From the NCBI GenBank assembly GCA_024516155.1, contig JAJJXM010000002.1:186001-250000 (forward strand): 64,000 bases of DNA, read 5' to 3'. Under the pieces are notes generated by a model. It made no database searches, was not told the DNA's origin, and saw nothing but the letters and a program-made list of their open reading frames with translations. This stretch comes from Pyronema omphalodes (lineage: Eukaryota > Ascomycota > Pezizomycetes > Pezizales > Pyronemataceae). Positions 41,755 through 54,670 of this stretch are shown piece by piece; position 1 is the stretch's first letter; every line of letters begins with the position of its first letter. The translations under genes were made by a program, and so were the position numbers.

Positions 41755-42946
41755 GTTGGTGGGTGATGTGGTTGTTTGGGAGGTTGTTTGGAGGTTGATG
41801 GTTTGTGTTTTATTAACGCTTGAGATTGGTTATTTTGCTGTATTGTGGTAACAGAGTGAGAGGCTAGGTTTCTACTTATAGGTCATCTTTGATTTTGTTC
41901 AACTAGAGCGCTGGATATGGATGGTCAATATTAAGAACAATGAAATCACAAAATAGACTTTGAAACAAACCTCTATCGCCGTCATAGTCGAAGACAGATC
42001 AGAACATAAAAAAGATGTGCCCTAAGCATAGAAACCCCACCTTGTTAGATAAAGGCCAACATAGCGAATGAAGATTTCGGCACTAGTCTTCTGCATATGC
42101 ACCTCCTGGTCCATAAAATCGCTTTGTCTTTTCGACGCATATTTACATTCCAATTGTCTACGCCTTAGCTTATCAAGTTTCCGAACTCTGGGTCTCTGGT
42201 ATAGTCTATTTACATATGAGTCCGATACCCTAACCGCTCACGTTCCGATATTAATTGATTATCGTTGAGCACGTAAGTTAAATGATGGAGATGGTACATG
42301 AATAATACGCACAGTGCATGTCGATGTCGCTTAACCCAACTTAACCACGATTTTACGATTTTACAACTTACCGGAAATGTTCAATGGTGTAGTTGACTTT
42401 CTCTGACGTACCATGGTTGACGGAACCTTGTTAACATACTCCTCGGAGGCACATCGCAATTCGTCATTGGGCATGAATCATCAATCGTCACTCACGCGGT
42501 CAATCCATTCTCGCCTTGTATTCCATCCATATGCAGCAAATTGCGTCTAGAAGAATAGCAGGCCCTGACGAACCTGTCTACGGATCGACGGAAATGTCTG
42601 GCGTGAACTGGATGCTGGCTGATGAAACTCCCGCTCCGTATCAATGCCATGCTCCGGCTTAAGCTCAGCCTCAAGCTCCGGCTCAGACTCCCCCCGAAGC
42701 CAGATTCCGCAATCCGGCCATAGTCAACATAGCAGAACGATACTAGAATAACACTGTGACTACTTTCTATCCAATAGCCTCCCCACTACGTCCTTGTGAA
42801 TTCCTAATTGGCTTATTAACCTGCTAAACTTGCCCGAAATTACATTCCTTATTTTTTCCTTCATAGCGACATACCAGAAATAAAAAGGTAAGAGCTACGG
42901 AGAGCTAAGGAAAGTCACAACGAGCTAATTACAAAAAGTCCTCAAA

Positions 42947-43871
42947 ATGACACAAAAGATGTCGTATGCTAGAATCCTGCAGAACTCATTAACATCGTCA
43001 CCGACAGCTGCAGCAGCGGGATCAAATTCTGAAGCCCGGAACTCCAGACTTAGCCTGAGACGCGCGAGGAAACACTCATCACCAAATAACATACCCCAAG
43101 CGCTTGCTGCGCGTGTAGTCCCGCCGCCAACTCCGGGTGTTTCGTGGGCTCAAGCAGTTGGTAGTCAGAAAACCGGGATGAAGAAGGTTCCGGAAATGGA
43201 GGCATCGACCCAGGAGGTTGGGAAGGAGGAGAAAGATAAACTGACTAATGAGGTGACGTCGATGACTGCAGAGGAGAATGACTTGGCGTTGGATGGTGCG
43301 CGTGTTGCGGGTGATGCGCTAGGCGGGTCGCGAGTCGAAGAGCCATTTGCTGCGGCAAACGAGCTACGCGAAGCGCCTTACGAAGCGCTAGGCACATCTA
43401 TGGTACACCCCCTTCGAAATTTATAATATGGTGATGACTGGACCCCGGAATTCGCATGGCGGAGTGGAGGAATAAAAGACAACTCCTCGTTCCGTCTCTA
43501 ATATACATTCCGAAGAACGCGCGAAGAGCTAATAGTAGCTTGCCTCATAGGATAATAATGAAGAACCGAGCAACGGAATCGACGACGCCTCCCTCATCTA
43601 TGAGAAAACTAATGCCGAGGATGACACCCGACACCATACGATTCCAGGAACCCCGCAAGACATGAATATTCAGGAGATTCTTGATGTCAGAGAGTGGATT
43701 GCTTGTTGGGCTTACATGCAGGAGTTGGAGACGGTTAGGGCTAAGAGGCAAATCTTGAAGAGGGATTTGAAGGAGGAGGATAGGCGTGGGGAGGGGTTTG
43801 GGTATGTTGGAATGGAGAGGGAGATGAAAATGATGGAGGGACATGTGACGAAATCGAGATTTAGATTTTGA
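42947..43871 (+). CDS. Hypothetical protein, two exons, about 258 residues
   Basis: ATG 42947 (MTQKMSYARILQN) opens exon 1, which I end at 43402 before GTACAC. Exon 2 starts at 43551 after a branch-like GCTAAT and CATAG, and runs to the stop at 43871. The join keeps the frame and the second exon (QEILDVREWIACWAYMQELE, then a charged helix) reads like real protein. The N-terminal half is disordered, with a VSWAQAVGS motif. The donor is weak, so the intron is a proposal. No family recognised. It faces the minus-strand gene at 44101-44727, which has a similar TWADAV motif. Confidence 0.5.
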
Positions 43872-44100
43872 ATTATCATGTAGAATATCCAAAATGTTAT
43901 TATTATTATTATTATTGAATCATACGCTGACCGAGGCCTAAAATGCCCATGCAGGATTAAAACAATATCCGAATCCCGTCCTCGTGATCTAAACCACCTA
44001 ATGAGGCCCCCCAATCTCCTACACCCATATAACCCGCCAAACAAAGTATGAAAAAGAAATACAAAGAGAAAAAACAAGAGAATTGAGAAGGAGGACAACC

Positions 44101-44727
44101 TCACTCTCCCCCTTGTCCTGTCATATCCTGGTCACCTCCTCCAGCATCCACCACCATGCCCTTTTCATAGCGTGTGGTATTTTCACTCGTCATCGGCTCT
44201 CTTGCTTCATAACTCTCATGCCCTCCGGCCCTCCCTCTCTGCCTCTGTCTCCCGCTGTTCCCGCCTCGCCTCTCTCCCCTTTGTCCCTTCACCTTCACCG
44301 GGGTTGTCGGCCTCAGATTGTCATTTCCCAGGACAATCTGGACATTAATTCCACCACTGCGGACAGCATCTGCCCATGTTTTATTGCCGGAGTGGTATTT
44401 CGCTGTTGGTTGATGCTGTTTCTTACCCCGTGCACCATTCCGTTGTATTGGGGCTTTGTCGTTCTGTCGTACTGTCTGTTTTTCTGGTCCAGAACCGGTT
44501 GCTTTCTTGTTCCTACGGGCTCTCTTACCCTCCACAATCCGCCAATTTTCTGTAGGTTCCGGGGCGGCGTTGCCTACATTGGATGGAATTGTGTTGGGCT
44601 CAGTGGTTGAGTTTGGGGAAGGGTTGGAAGCCTGGATTGTTTGCTGAATAACCGGGCTGGGGGAGGAGCTGCCAGCAAGTGCATCAAGTACCTCTTGGGC
44701 AGCAGTGGTTGCATGACGTGAGTGCAT
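44101..44727 (-). CDS. Hypothetical basic protein, about 208 residues
   Basis: ATG 44727 (MHSRHATTAAQEVLDALAG) to TGA at 44101 in one frame. It is Ser/Pro/Thr-rich at the start, basic in the middle (EGKRARRNKK), has a short compact motif (NKTWADAVRSGGINVQIV), then an Arg/Gly-rich RGG-like part (GERRGGNSGRQRQRGRAGG) and an acidic tail. The RGG-like part suggests nucleic-acid binding. It converges with the gene ending at 43871. Confidence 0.5.
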   Translation of the reverse strand: MHSRHATTAAQEVLDALAGSSSPSPVIQQTIQASNPSPNSTTEPNTIPSNVGNAAPEPTENWRIVEGKRARRNKKATGSGPEKQTVRQNDKAPIQRNGARGKKQHQPTAKYHSGNKTWADAVRSGGINVQIVLGNDNLRPTTPVKVKGQRGERRGGNSGRQRQRGRAGGHESYEAREPMTSENTTRYEKGMVVDAGGGDQDMTGQGGE

Positions 44728-46067
44728 CACGGTGTGAACTGGCGAATGTAGACCGTGGTTTTTGTGCAGAATGTCCTTGAATGGTGGGGGTCATTATTAA
44801 TGCATCAATTGAGTCGGACGATTCACTGCAAGCACGTTCCTTTCCACAATTTCCAAACTTACAGATATGTAAGTTTTTTTTGAAAAAAACACAAACGGGA
44901 GTTACTGAGGATACTGAGACTACATACAGTGTTATTTATTATCAATCGCCATGGTTGTTTTCATTATCCTCCTCACATCCGCTCGTTTAGATAACCCCTC
45001 GGCTCAAGCTATTGATCAACGAAGGTGCCCTGGTTGATTTTTATCCTTCCAATACCTTGTTAGTGGTTCGAATGATACTATGTGATGCGATATTGCGGCG
45101 AATTACTCGGTAGCTGTCAGCTGAACGGGGATTAGTTTACTTGGCTTGGATTTAGGAAGTATCGATCATTGTTCACTATACAGCTCAATGGATTACGTTA
45201 ACTATGGGAGCATCTTATAAAAAGCCATCCTCCGCCCACTACAAAACGACATAAAGACCTCTCTATCATCATCATCATCATCTGACCGCCATTCATCTTC
45301 TTGTCTTCACAATATATTTATCCAGTACCGAATCCATGTTCATGTCCATCTTCCCTTACACCTCCTCCGCTCTCATTCCCCTGATTATCACCAGCATGGC
45401 GTGTGCAAGCATTCACATCAATAGGCGCCATTAGATACAGTATAATTTCTTCTGGGCCTGATGCTCCTTTTTGATAAACCATAGGAGTGGTTAGGTAATG
45501 TTTTTTCTCAGCCCCGTCAATGGCATGGAGGATACCCTCCTTGTTCGATGTCGGTGCGTGATGGAATTCACCCCTGCTCCTCAGTGTCCCTTCCAGAGAA
45601 GAAGGCACTTGCGCTCGGTAAACAGAAAGTCCAACGTTATTGGGTACACATAGCTCGTAAATGGGAGCCCAGGCTGCTGTCGTTTCTTTCGTTCACTAGC
45701 TTGCTGGTCCCTCTGACACGAGTGATTACTGATGCATCGACGAAACATATAGATGACATGAGCACGCAATAGTGACAGGAAAACCTACAGCACAAGCACC
45801 CAGCGGATCTTCAACTTTCCTTACTTGTTCCTCAGTTTTTCTGCATGCCTCTACGTGTGTCCGTTGTCTCTTATCACAATCTACGTCGCCCATATATAGA
45901 TTCATGTTACGCTGGCTTTATTATTTACTGGTTTATTGATTTAAATAAAATATGTACCTCAGCAACTCGTACCCGTACAAAGAATATTATAGCTGTACTT
46001 GGAAAAGTCTCTGTCACATACATGATGCCCCGCACTGTCTCCACGACGTAGCCCTGCATTCCAGACA

Positions 46068-46463
46068 TTAGATATATTTCCCTTTCAGTTCCGATTGTAT
46101 GACGAACCATATCGGCTGCTTGAAACAGAATTGAGTTCTCATGCGTAGAAAATCAACTTGGTCTTTTATAATACCGTTCTGTATTACAACATCGGGTATG
46201 TAAAATGGCTCGTTTAGATCTTGGAAAAGCTTGATATGAAAACGGCTACCACATTTCCATTTATCCGAAATTGGATTCTGGCGAACGATCTGTATTTCGG
46301 CAGCGGGAGTAAACATAATGCCAGATGTGCGAGTGATGCGATAACATGGGCCTGGGCCAAGCCTTTTTGTAATGTCACAGCATGTACACCTGGCAAACAA
46401 CAGCAACCCGTAGGCTTTGAAGCAAACAACCGTAATTAAAGCTTGAAATAATGACATGCGCAT
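46068..46463 (-). CDS. Possible small protein with hydrophobic N-terminus
   Basis: ATG 46463 opens 131 codons. The first 25 residues are hydrophobic (LFQALITVVCFKAYGLLLFA), which could be a signal or anchor, followed by a CTCC cluster. There is no known domain and the length is within chance expectation. Confidence 0.18.
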   Translation of the reverse strand: MRMSLFQALITVVCFKAYGLLLFARCTCCDITKRLGPGPCYRITRTSGIMFTPAAEIQIVRQNPISDKWKCGSRFHIKLFQDLNEPFYIPDVVIQNGIIKDQVDFLRMRTQFCFKQPIWFVIQSELKGKYI

Positions 46464-48854
46464 GATTCCTCGTAATATGTAAAGGGCTGACGACTAAGGA
46501 ACCCTTAACTAAGCCATGATTCTCACTCCGGTAAAAATCGCCATCGTGAACTTGTGTGATGCAACTTGCGTAAAATAATCATACCGCACGCCAACTGGAT
46601 AATGTTTGTAGCCATCAAGAAGCATCCATACTGTTCATTCGTTGAACTGGTCTCTGTAAGTGTTAATAGAGCTGAAGCAATCATATAAGCGAAACTAAGT
46701 CGGCAATATTGATCCGCAAGGCACCACGCCATTCAGTTACCATTCTTAGGGTTCTTAAGCGAGGGCTATGAGGTGAAGTATTACGGAGCTGGGGGTTTTT
46801 TGCCACGGGTCAAGCTTCTCGATGTGCTCCATTTGAGGATATCCAATGATATCGTTACAAAGGCTAATGATTAAAATGCTGTGATGACGCATAAGCGAGT
46901 TGATGACATCAGCATATCGTCGTTTCAGCAAAAGAAACTATATCGTCTTGTTCTTACAAACATTTTCACATCTTCATTCGTCTCAGTACTTTTGAGTATT
47001 GATATGTATCTCGATTTCCAAGCACAGTTTGAGAGAATATCCTAATTAGTGGGCTGCACAATCGCTTAACTCGTCTAAATGCACTGCAAGTAACACAATT
47101 AAAAAATGTACTCTGTGATTAAGCGAGTCAAGACCAGCACTTCATGGATTCCTACTTCGCACGCTTAAACGTTAAATAGACTCCGCATCAACAAAGCTTC
47201 AAATACTGAAGTACACTGAATGATGTATCATATATCTACGGGAATCTTATATACCGGTTCTGTGAGAAAGTACCAAAGAGATATTTATTCCACGCATAAG
47301 CATCTATGTAAAGCTTGCAAAAGCAGCACGAAATTCCGCATAATTTTATCAGTTGCAGTTTTAGGCTATCTGCAGGATAGCGTTTCTGATTTCTGCCGAA
47401 ACCCAGTTGGATATCTATTTGTGAAAACAATCAAAAAAGCCCAATTCGTAGCATGCGGAGTGCCAACCCGTCAACGTTATCATGATACATGGTTACATGT
47501 ACATATAACGTGCAATACATTCTGCAGAGATCGGAAACTATATGCATTGTGTGCTATAAATCCCAGAGAACGCCCATGTCGACTGCCGATGAAACGGGAT
47601 AACATGTCTCGTAACAAAACATACTGCAGTAACTATCCGCCAACAATGAATTAGGTGCTATAACCCTTAGTTAAATACCTGGAAACAATGACGTGAAAGT
47701 CGGAGACTTGTTGGTCTCTAATCACATCGATAGACCATAGAACACTAGCTATTTGCATTTCGAAAGGTAAACCTCCCAGTGTTACCAAACCTATCTGAAT
47801 GCCAACTATTAATCTTGCCATTTACTTGAAGTCACGGCTTTGAATAAATAGCTACTATTTCACGTGTACAACTGCATTGTGCGGTATCTCCGGTTTATAT
47901 TCCCATATATTCATGCCGCAAGAACCAATGGTTTCAGACGTAAAGAAAAAAAAAGAACGCAGAATAGGAGCAAGAAACAAAGCTGATATATTCTCAGAAC
48001 GCAGCCCCCAAAGAGACACTCTGTTTTTCTTTCTTCTGGCTCAGGGGTATCAAACAGTGATAGATTGTATGCAGTACTCACAAGACGATTGTAACTCAAA
48101 GCTCCTGGCACCTTAGATGTTGCACTTTCCAAAACCTACTCGTCGCAAGTGGGGAAACGTAAGGTGGAATAGGGGCGCTGGATACGCGTTAATATAGATT
48201 CTTTAATGGCCGATATATTAACCATAGGCGGCCGAAAGATGGATACTTATCCTCGGCGCAAATATTACTCACAATGGAAACCTGCATATTTGCACGTTTG
48301 AATTATTCCATACTTCATTTTCTGCTTAATATGGTAAATCTTGACCTGCAAGTCATCATGGCAGAATGATACGGCCCGCTACTGGTGTCGTATGTGGAGG
48401 CTGCCGAGATAAACAGCCAACCCGCACCAAGCCTCGGACCGGGAGCAATTTTTGCACCACTTCCATGGTGCAGTGAGAGGTTACTCCAATCAAATCTTTG
48501 TTGCATGATATAGGAGAGCCGTAAAGGAAAAAGAGGAGAAAATGCGACGAAACTACTTGTGAGAACACACCAGATATCACTCATGTCTTGGCGGAGTGAT
48601 ATGACGTGAATCGGGGTTATGACGACATAATTTACTCGGCTTCTACCGACTTATTCCGTTAAAGGCAGCCCAGCCCGCGTATTAACACAAACATCCACCT
48701 CCACCTCCATTTTTCTGTCGTCCTCTCCATTCTCTTTCAATACATCACACAACATTTATCACGATCTTGGATGGATAACGCCACATGCACGGTCTCTGCA
48801 TGATCAAATATTCACATCTCGAAAAAGGATAGACTCTTCTATCTGCCGAAAATA

Positions 48855-49505
48855 ATGGGCCTTTTACGCTTACAAGTAATATTTATTCAACTCGGGTACG
48901 GCTCCGTATTCTCTAACACAAATTTCGTGTTAAACCAGCCCAGACAACCCGAAATACTCATCATCTCTATTGAGCACGCAAGGCACCATTATACCGCGAG
49001 ACGTAAATATCGACAATCGGCCAGAAACCGTGAAAATGCCGCGCAATGTTCTACTAGCACAAGGAAAACCTATTATTATCAGCACTCAGTGATAGTTGAG
49101 AAAGTACCGAAATACATACGGCTGCACTTTGTGCGAACCGGTGGAATACAACTGCAAATGTGGATTTATGCACGACCGCATCTGTTCAAACACAGAGCGA
49201 ACAACACAGCAGTACATGCGCTGGACGACAAGAACATTTATATGTCGACCTGGAATTGGTGGACGATCGTTCCTGCGTTGTTCCTGCGAGTTGATATCGC
49301 CGTTTATGCGATGCCGCTGTACATTGTGCCCAATCAGTCTGGATTTTTCAATATAAGCAACACTCTGGACCACAGTACATACATCAAGCCACTTTGTATG
49401 CTCAAATTTATTAAAACTCAAAAATTCATTTTAGTCGCCAGGATACAGTACTTAACCATATGCTGTCATACATGGTATGTACCCCAAGCCCTAATATCTG
49501 GCTGA
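48855..49505 (+). CDS. Possible hypothetical protein, 216 residues
   Basis: ATG 48855 to a stop at 49505. It is the longest frame in this gene-poor stretch, longer than I would expect often by chance in 50 kb. There is no domain, signal peptide or low-complexity part. A partly overlapping minus-strand frame (49086-49421) shows that the region is simply stop-poor, so I hold this loosely. Confidence 0.2.
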   Translation: MGLLRLQVIFIQLGYGSVFSNTNFVLNQPRQPEILIISIEHARHHYTARRKYRQSARNRENAAQCSTSTRKTYYYQHSVIVEKVPKYIRLHFVRTGGIQLQMWIYARPHLFKHRANNTAVHALDDKNIYMSTWNWWTIVPALFLRVDIAVYAMPLYIVPNQSGFFNISNTLDHSTYIKPLCMLKFIKTQKFILVARIQYLTICCHTWYVPQALISG

Positions 49506-52500
49506 CTGTGTTTACTCGAATCCGGGGTGGCTTTAGAACGTGCCGACCTCCGAGCAACCAATCGCCGTAACAATTGACAAACGTAGTGTAGCATGCAGAA
49601 ACCAAAGATATTAAAGTTCACATGGAGTTACTGATCCCTGCTGACGATGGTCTCGGAAAAACAGGAGCCAAATTTGACCTCAGGATTGTCACGAGTGATA
49701 TCGATTGAACTTATTTGCAGCAGGCCGAACTGTTTCCGAAACTGAAACTATTCGCACGAAAATGTCTCGCGTGTTACATACGCTCGCGCTTTGAATAGAC
49801 AGCCCGAAAATAGTAGCAGCATGCAACCCCAGGCTTCGCTTTGCCTCAGATCACAACATTCTTACCACCGATCCGGCGTTTCAGCAGTGACGGGTTTCAG
49901 ATGGACACGAACGACAGCTCTTGGCCCGAGTCGCTACCCGGCGACGGCATGTACTCTAATATTCAATCTCGGAATTGAGGTACAACAAAATTTCCCGATC
50001 TTACGATTTGTCATGGCACATGTGCGGCGGACTGGATTACACACGTGAAGGGAAGCAGACCTCCAATGCCTCGTGTTCGTGCACGGTGGAATGATTCCAA
50101 GACATAACCAAGACTGAATTCATCGCTAGGTATCCACGGACGCGCATCCCAATAGCTGTACTCGTAATGGAGTCGGTCCTAAGCCGAGTCCGATCCCGGA
50201 ACTCTGCTCGGATGGCGATATGCCGAACGCCACCCGGCCCGTGCATTCACTGTGGCTAGACATCTCCATTCCCCCCTCTCCCCCTGTTTCATTTTGGACA
50301 AAGTCAGCCATGCCGTGCATCCGGGAGGGAGCCGGTGTGAAAACGTACCTCGGAAATTACCTCTCGCCGGCTTTGCTAATCATCCGTTGAGATACGTACC
50401 GAAGCGACGAGAAGCTCGATAAATTTGTGGCCATACTCAAACGAAACTCGCGAAACAGGCGATCCATACCGTTCATGAACTAGTGGAACTAAAGTAACTT
50501 TACGGATATGCATATTGATTACTTTACTTTGGTCGGCTATGGATTGAATAATCGCCGGTGTGAAGGTACTGACATCGAATATATGCAGGTACACCATCTG
50601 CGTGGATGTGGAGTAAATCTAGAGTCAATCCATCGCCGTCGCCATCATCAAAAACCCCTCATGTGGCTTGAGAAAGTCTGATACACCGAGGAGTACTACG
50701 GAATGTCGAACACCGTATCTAAAGTATGGTGGGACTTCTGTTACATACGCAAATATCAGGATAACAGCCATAATTAAAACTACATATAAACACTACAACC
50801 TTTATCGTGGAAACCGTATTTATATGCCGACTAGCTAGGCCAGTAACTCTCGCTGGATGCACTTCGGCACGGTAATTCCATATCCGGTTATTCGCTTTTA
50901 TCCTACACCAATCGAGAGTGCAGATAGGGCTGAACCGCACGGAAATAAAGTAAACCGAAGGGTGACATGGGAGTTACTCGGGGAAAGAAAAGATAAAACA
51001 AGGGCGAGGCCGATAACCAGTCAGAAAAGCATCGAAATATACGATCTTCCAATCAAAAAGTATGACGGGAAAGTCAGTTGGAATGAAACACCCCTCGGTA
51101 ATGCAATATAGTGGCATATGTAGCCCTACGACCCGCATTTGATACGGCTTCCCATGAATTCAAGAATTGCTGTCGCTTGCATTGGGTGCATAAGAATCTA
51201 ACAACCAGTTAACGAGGGCGATGAAGACATCCTAGAACAATGTCTTGCCGAGACTGATGGTCTTGATTGACTTTGCCCAACCGTTGCATAATGATGTTGT
51301 ATTTCAACCTCTCGATATTCATTGCTCCACGAAAATTGGTCCGCCGAGCCCGCAAGAACCGATGCTGCATTCAATAGAATGCTCGCATATGATGTTGGAT
51401 CTGACTTTTTCAGCCTCTTGATATTGTTGTTCCTTGGAAACCAGTCTCCTCAGCCCTACGAAGACCAGCCTCCATTGCATAACCAGTCACAGTGCATAAT
51501 TCGCATACACAATCATACCAACATAACCGGTCTTCAACTTAGCAAAGAAATAGCGAATCCATCAGCCAAGAACAGAACATCTCGCTTCCTCAGGAGCTTC
51601 CAGCCCTCCCTCGATGAAATCGGGTCTCATTGTAGCACTGTGGTTGCCTCATTATTCCTACAGATAGGAAGTAGTGTAAGTATCAGGCCCCATCATGAAC
51701 GGCACAGCACATCACAGCATATCACGGCATTTGAAGAAGAGGCCCAGGGAATTTAAAATCTCAAGCCACATGACTAGAATACTCTGGTGCTTCGCCTCCC
51801 TTACTCTAGACAGGCCCTCTCCTTTTGCATACTCATGGGTCGTCACAACGTTCACCGCGAACTAACCATATTCGGCAGTCCAGAGAGCGGAAGTATCGGC
51901 TGTTCCTTTCCCTTCGCAACTTTGCCTGGAGCACACGCCTATTTTTTTTTTTTTCGTTTCACAGGACCCCACTGGATTGGCCGGAGAAAAAAAAAAGAAA
52001 TTCAACACCCCGGTCTTCTCCACGATACAATTTCAATGTCTCAATCTCTAATTCGCGTACGCATACCCGGAGCGCACCGAGACCGTTGAACAGACTCCAA
52101 AGCCCCATCAATTAATAAAGTGGCGCTGCGAAAGAGTGTAGAGATGAGTAATGATTGAAGCCCCCTTCAGGTCTGTGGTTCGTCGTTCTTTGTTTTGAAT
52201 AAAAAAGGTGAGAAAATGTCTGTGTACAGTTCAGTCGGTGCCGTTATCACCCAATCACACAGCAGATACGGAATCTGGTGTCATGGTGATATGCAGTGTG
52301 GATCACAGTCCTAACCATAAAATAAAGTAGTGCTGCTGTCCTGGTTAAGTTTAGCTTACGGAGAACATCTAGGGGCGCTTCCTTTGCTGTCGTCAGGGGA
52401 GGGGGATGTGAGGAGGGTTTGGTGGCGGCACCCCGGATTTTTCAGGCACGAAATGTTGCAAGTGAGGAAGTTTGCACGCAAGTTATCGCATTACAAGATA

Positions 52501-52982
52501 CAGCAAACAGAGAACTTTATACCCGTTTTGCGCATTGCTTCGCTTGGTTTGCTGGTATGTACATTTTGTTTCCCCGCAAATCACAATTCAATATCGATTG
52601 ATCCAAATTGTATCATACTATAATCATAGATACAAGATATTCCAATCGAATACGGATCAAATTTTCAATCACATCGAACACATATCATGACGCACTATCG
52701 GACTTGTTGAGCCTCAAGCTACCTGTCATTCCAAACGAAGCATCCTGTACATCCCTTCGCTCGCATAACCAAAACAAAAAAAGAGATGATTAACGCCAAA
52801 AAATAAAAAGCCAACATCTACTATAGAGTCTTCCTATTCACACCATAAAGCACCATTATAAGTTTCTCCAGCTGAGAAAACTGCAACAATTACATTATCC
52901 ATATTCTTGTCTCCTCCACTCACGTACCTCACACTTTGGAAAATTGCGTTCGGGTTCTGTCAGATTCGGGGCTTTAAGTTGT

Positions 52983-53896
52983 TTACAGAGCAGCCATCAA
53001 GCCGGCAACAAGGGCACCGACGGTAAGCATTCCACTAACACCGTAGCTAGTGGCGGATCCGGTAAAGGCGTTAGAGGGAGATGAAGCTGAAGGAATAGTA
53101 GTGTTAGTTCCGTTTCCGTGAGAAGCACCTCCAGTGGGCTTAGGGGTAGCGGGGTAAGTGCCGGTAGTATTTTCCTCAGCGAGGACAATGTTGGCGCAGG
53201 CAAGACGAGTGGTGTCCTTGCGGTGGATAACGATGGATCTGTTTCCGAGGAAAGCTCCGATTCCCTCCTTGGTAGAGGCGTAAAGGTCGTTGTATTCGGC
53301 GTTGAAGGTGACGATAGACTCAGCTAATATCTTGTCAGCTACTCATATTCCAATGATGCACTACTCTCATCCCCTCCATCAAACACAGCAAACAAGTCCC
53401 AAACTCACCATCCGAAGGAGCAGGAATCTTTCCGTGCTTTCCAGCCAAATCTCCAACCTCACAAGTCTCAGGCTTCTTGTTGTCACAAGGAGTAGCCTGG
53501 CCACGCTGGTAAGGGTCAAGGTGAGCCTTAGTTCCGGTACAGTTTCCATCAGCAGGGACAGGTTGGTCGTGGATGTGGTATCCGAAAGGTCCAGTCTCGT
53601 TCTTGAATCCAGTCAAGGTAACGGTAATGTCGACTCCCTTTCCACCCTTTCCGGCAACAAAGGTCAACTCTCCCTCAACTCCCTTAGCACCGTCGAATTT
53701 GGCGACGTATCTATATAAATGTCAGTATACATTTCTCTGGGAGAAGCGGAATTCGAAAGTGGAAAGATGGAGTATCAGGAACTTACTTCACTCCGACGGG
53801 GTTATCGTTAATAGCAGCGGCATCCTTGGGGTTCTCAACAGTCTGGGCAGCAGCCAAAGAGAGAAGGGAAGCGGCAACAACAGCGGAGAACTTCAT
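52983..53896 (-). CDS. GPI-anchored extracellular Cu-only superoxide dismutase, three exons
   Basis: It converts superoxide to hydrogen peroxide and oxygen at the cell surface. Exons are 53896-53787, 53710-53409 and 53323-52983, with introns of 76 nt (GTAAGT..ATATAG) and 85 nt (GTGAGT, branch GCTGAC, TATTAG). The product has 250 residues. A signal peptide (MKFSAVVAASLLSLAAAQ) is followed by the SOD domain with copper ligands GYHIHD (H82, H84), KAHLDP (H100) and VIHRKD (H171). The zinc ligands matching H71 and H80 of SOD1 are absent and only the Asp of VGDLAG remains, as in fungal Cu-only SODs such as Candida Sod5. A Ser/Thr/Asn-rich stalk leads to a C-terminal hydrophobic tail (MLTVGALVAGLMAAL) that fits a GPI signal. 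Such enzymes help fungi deal with host or self-made superoxide. Confidence 0.93.
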
Positions 53897-54293
53897 TTTT
53901 GATGATTTGAGATGGACTGATTAACGAATGTTCGGGTTGAGATTTTTTGATTTTAGCAAAGGTAAGTTGGTATTAATGTTGTAGCGAAGAGAGCGACTGA
54001 AAAAAAGATGAAAGAACGTCGGAAGTTGTTGTGGTTATATGGTACTTGGAGTTGGAAAGTGTGCTCAGACAACTGCAACCACGGCGTTTCTTATAGGAAC
54101 AACGCAGCATGAAGGACGCCTGCCACAAGCTGGACAATGGACAACCGATCCACCCTGGTCGAACCGAAGGCAACCTAGTGTAGACTAGGACAGGGGTGGA
54201 GTAGAAGGTGCAGGGGTATATGATCCTTGATCCTGGATCCCAGGTGATGCGCTGCAGCAGTGCTGTGCGGATGGGTGGGTGGGTGGTGGTGGT

Positions 54294-54307
54294 GGGGGGG
54301 GGGGGGG
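54294..54307. repeat. G14 run upstream of the SOD gene
   Basis: Fourteen G follow a GGGTGGGTGG stretch, about 400 bp upstream of the SOD start. Confidence 0.95.
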
Positions 54308-54670
54308 TGTTGTGCTTAGAGGGGGGCAGTTGCGTGGTTTCTCCTTTTCCTTTTCCGAATGTGTACATTGAATTGTAAGTACATACACCGGTGTAAAGAC
54401 ATTAATTGTATATGAAGGATATAGAAGAAACAGATTACTGATTTGTGTGAATCAGACGGGCCATTACTAAGTGGGCTATGTATTGAATTGATGGATTTGG
54501 CGGCTTTTTCAAAAAAAGGAATCACCAACTATGTACCCGGTACATATCATATCAGCATCAGCATCAGCATCAGCATCATGGATAAGACAAATCATCCGCT
54601 ACCGAAATAGTATCAGTAAGTCACATACCAAGTTGTTTTGCTGTTTCTGCAGCTTGGAAGTATATTTTAA

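Larger units (their letters stand above)
44731..52980. other. 8-kb stretch without recognisable gene
   Basis: Several open frames of 60-216 codons occur on both strands, but none shows a domain I know. Base composition is even and simple repeats are few, unlike the right end of the window. It may hold lineage-specific genes that I cannot see. Confidence 0.45.

Noticed and set aside
45318..45608. 96-codon minus-strand frame
   Set aside because: It begins with GTG, has no recognisable domain, and its length is within chance.
47220..47654. 144-codon plus-strand frame as a gene
   Set aside because: Frames of this length are expected several times by chance in a window of this size, and nothing else supports it.
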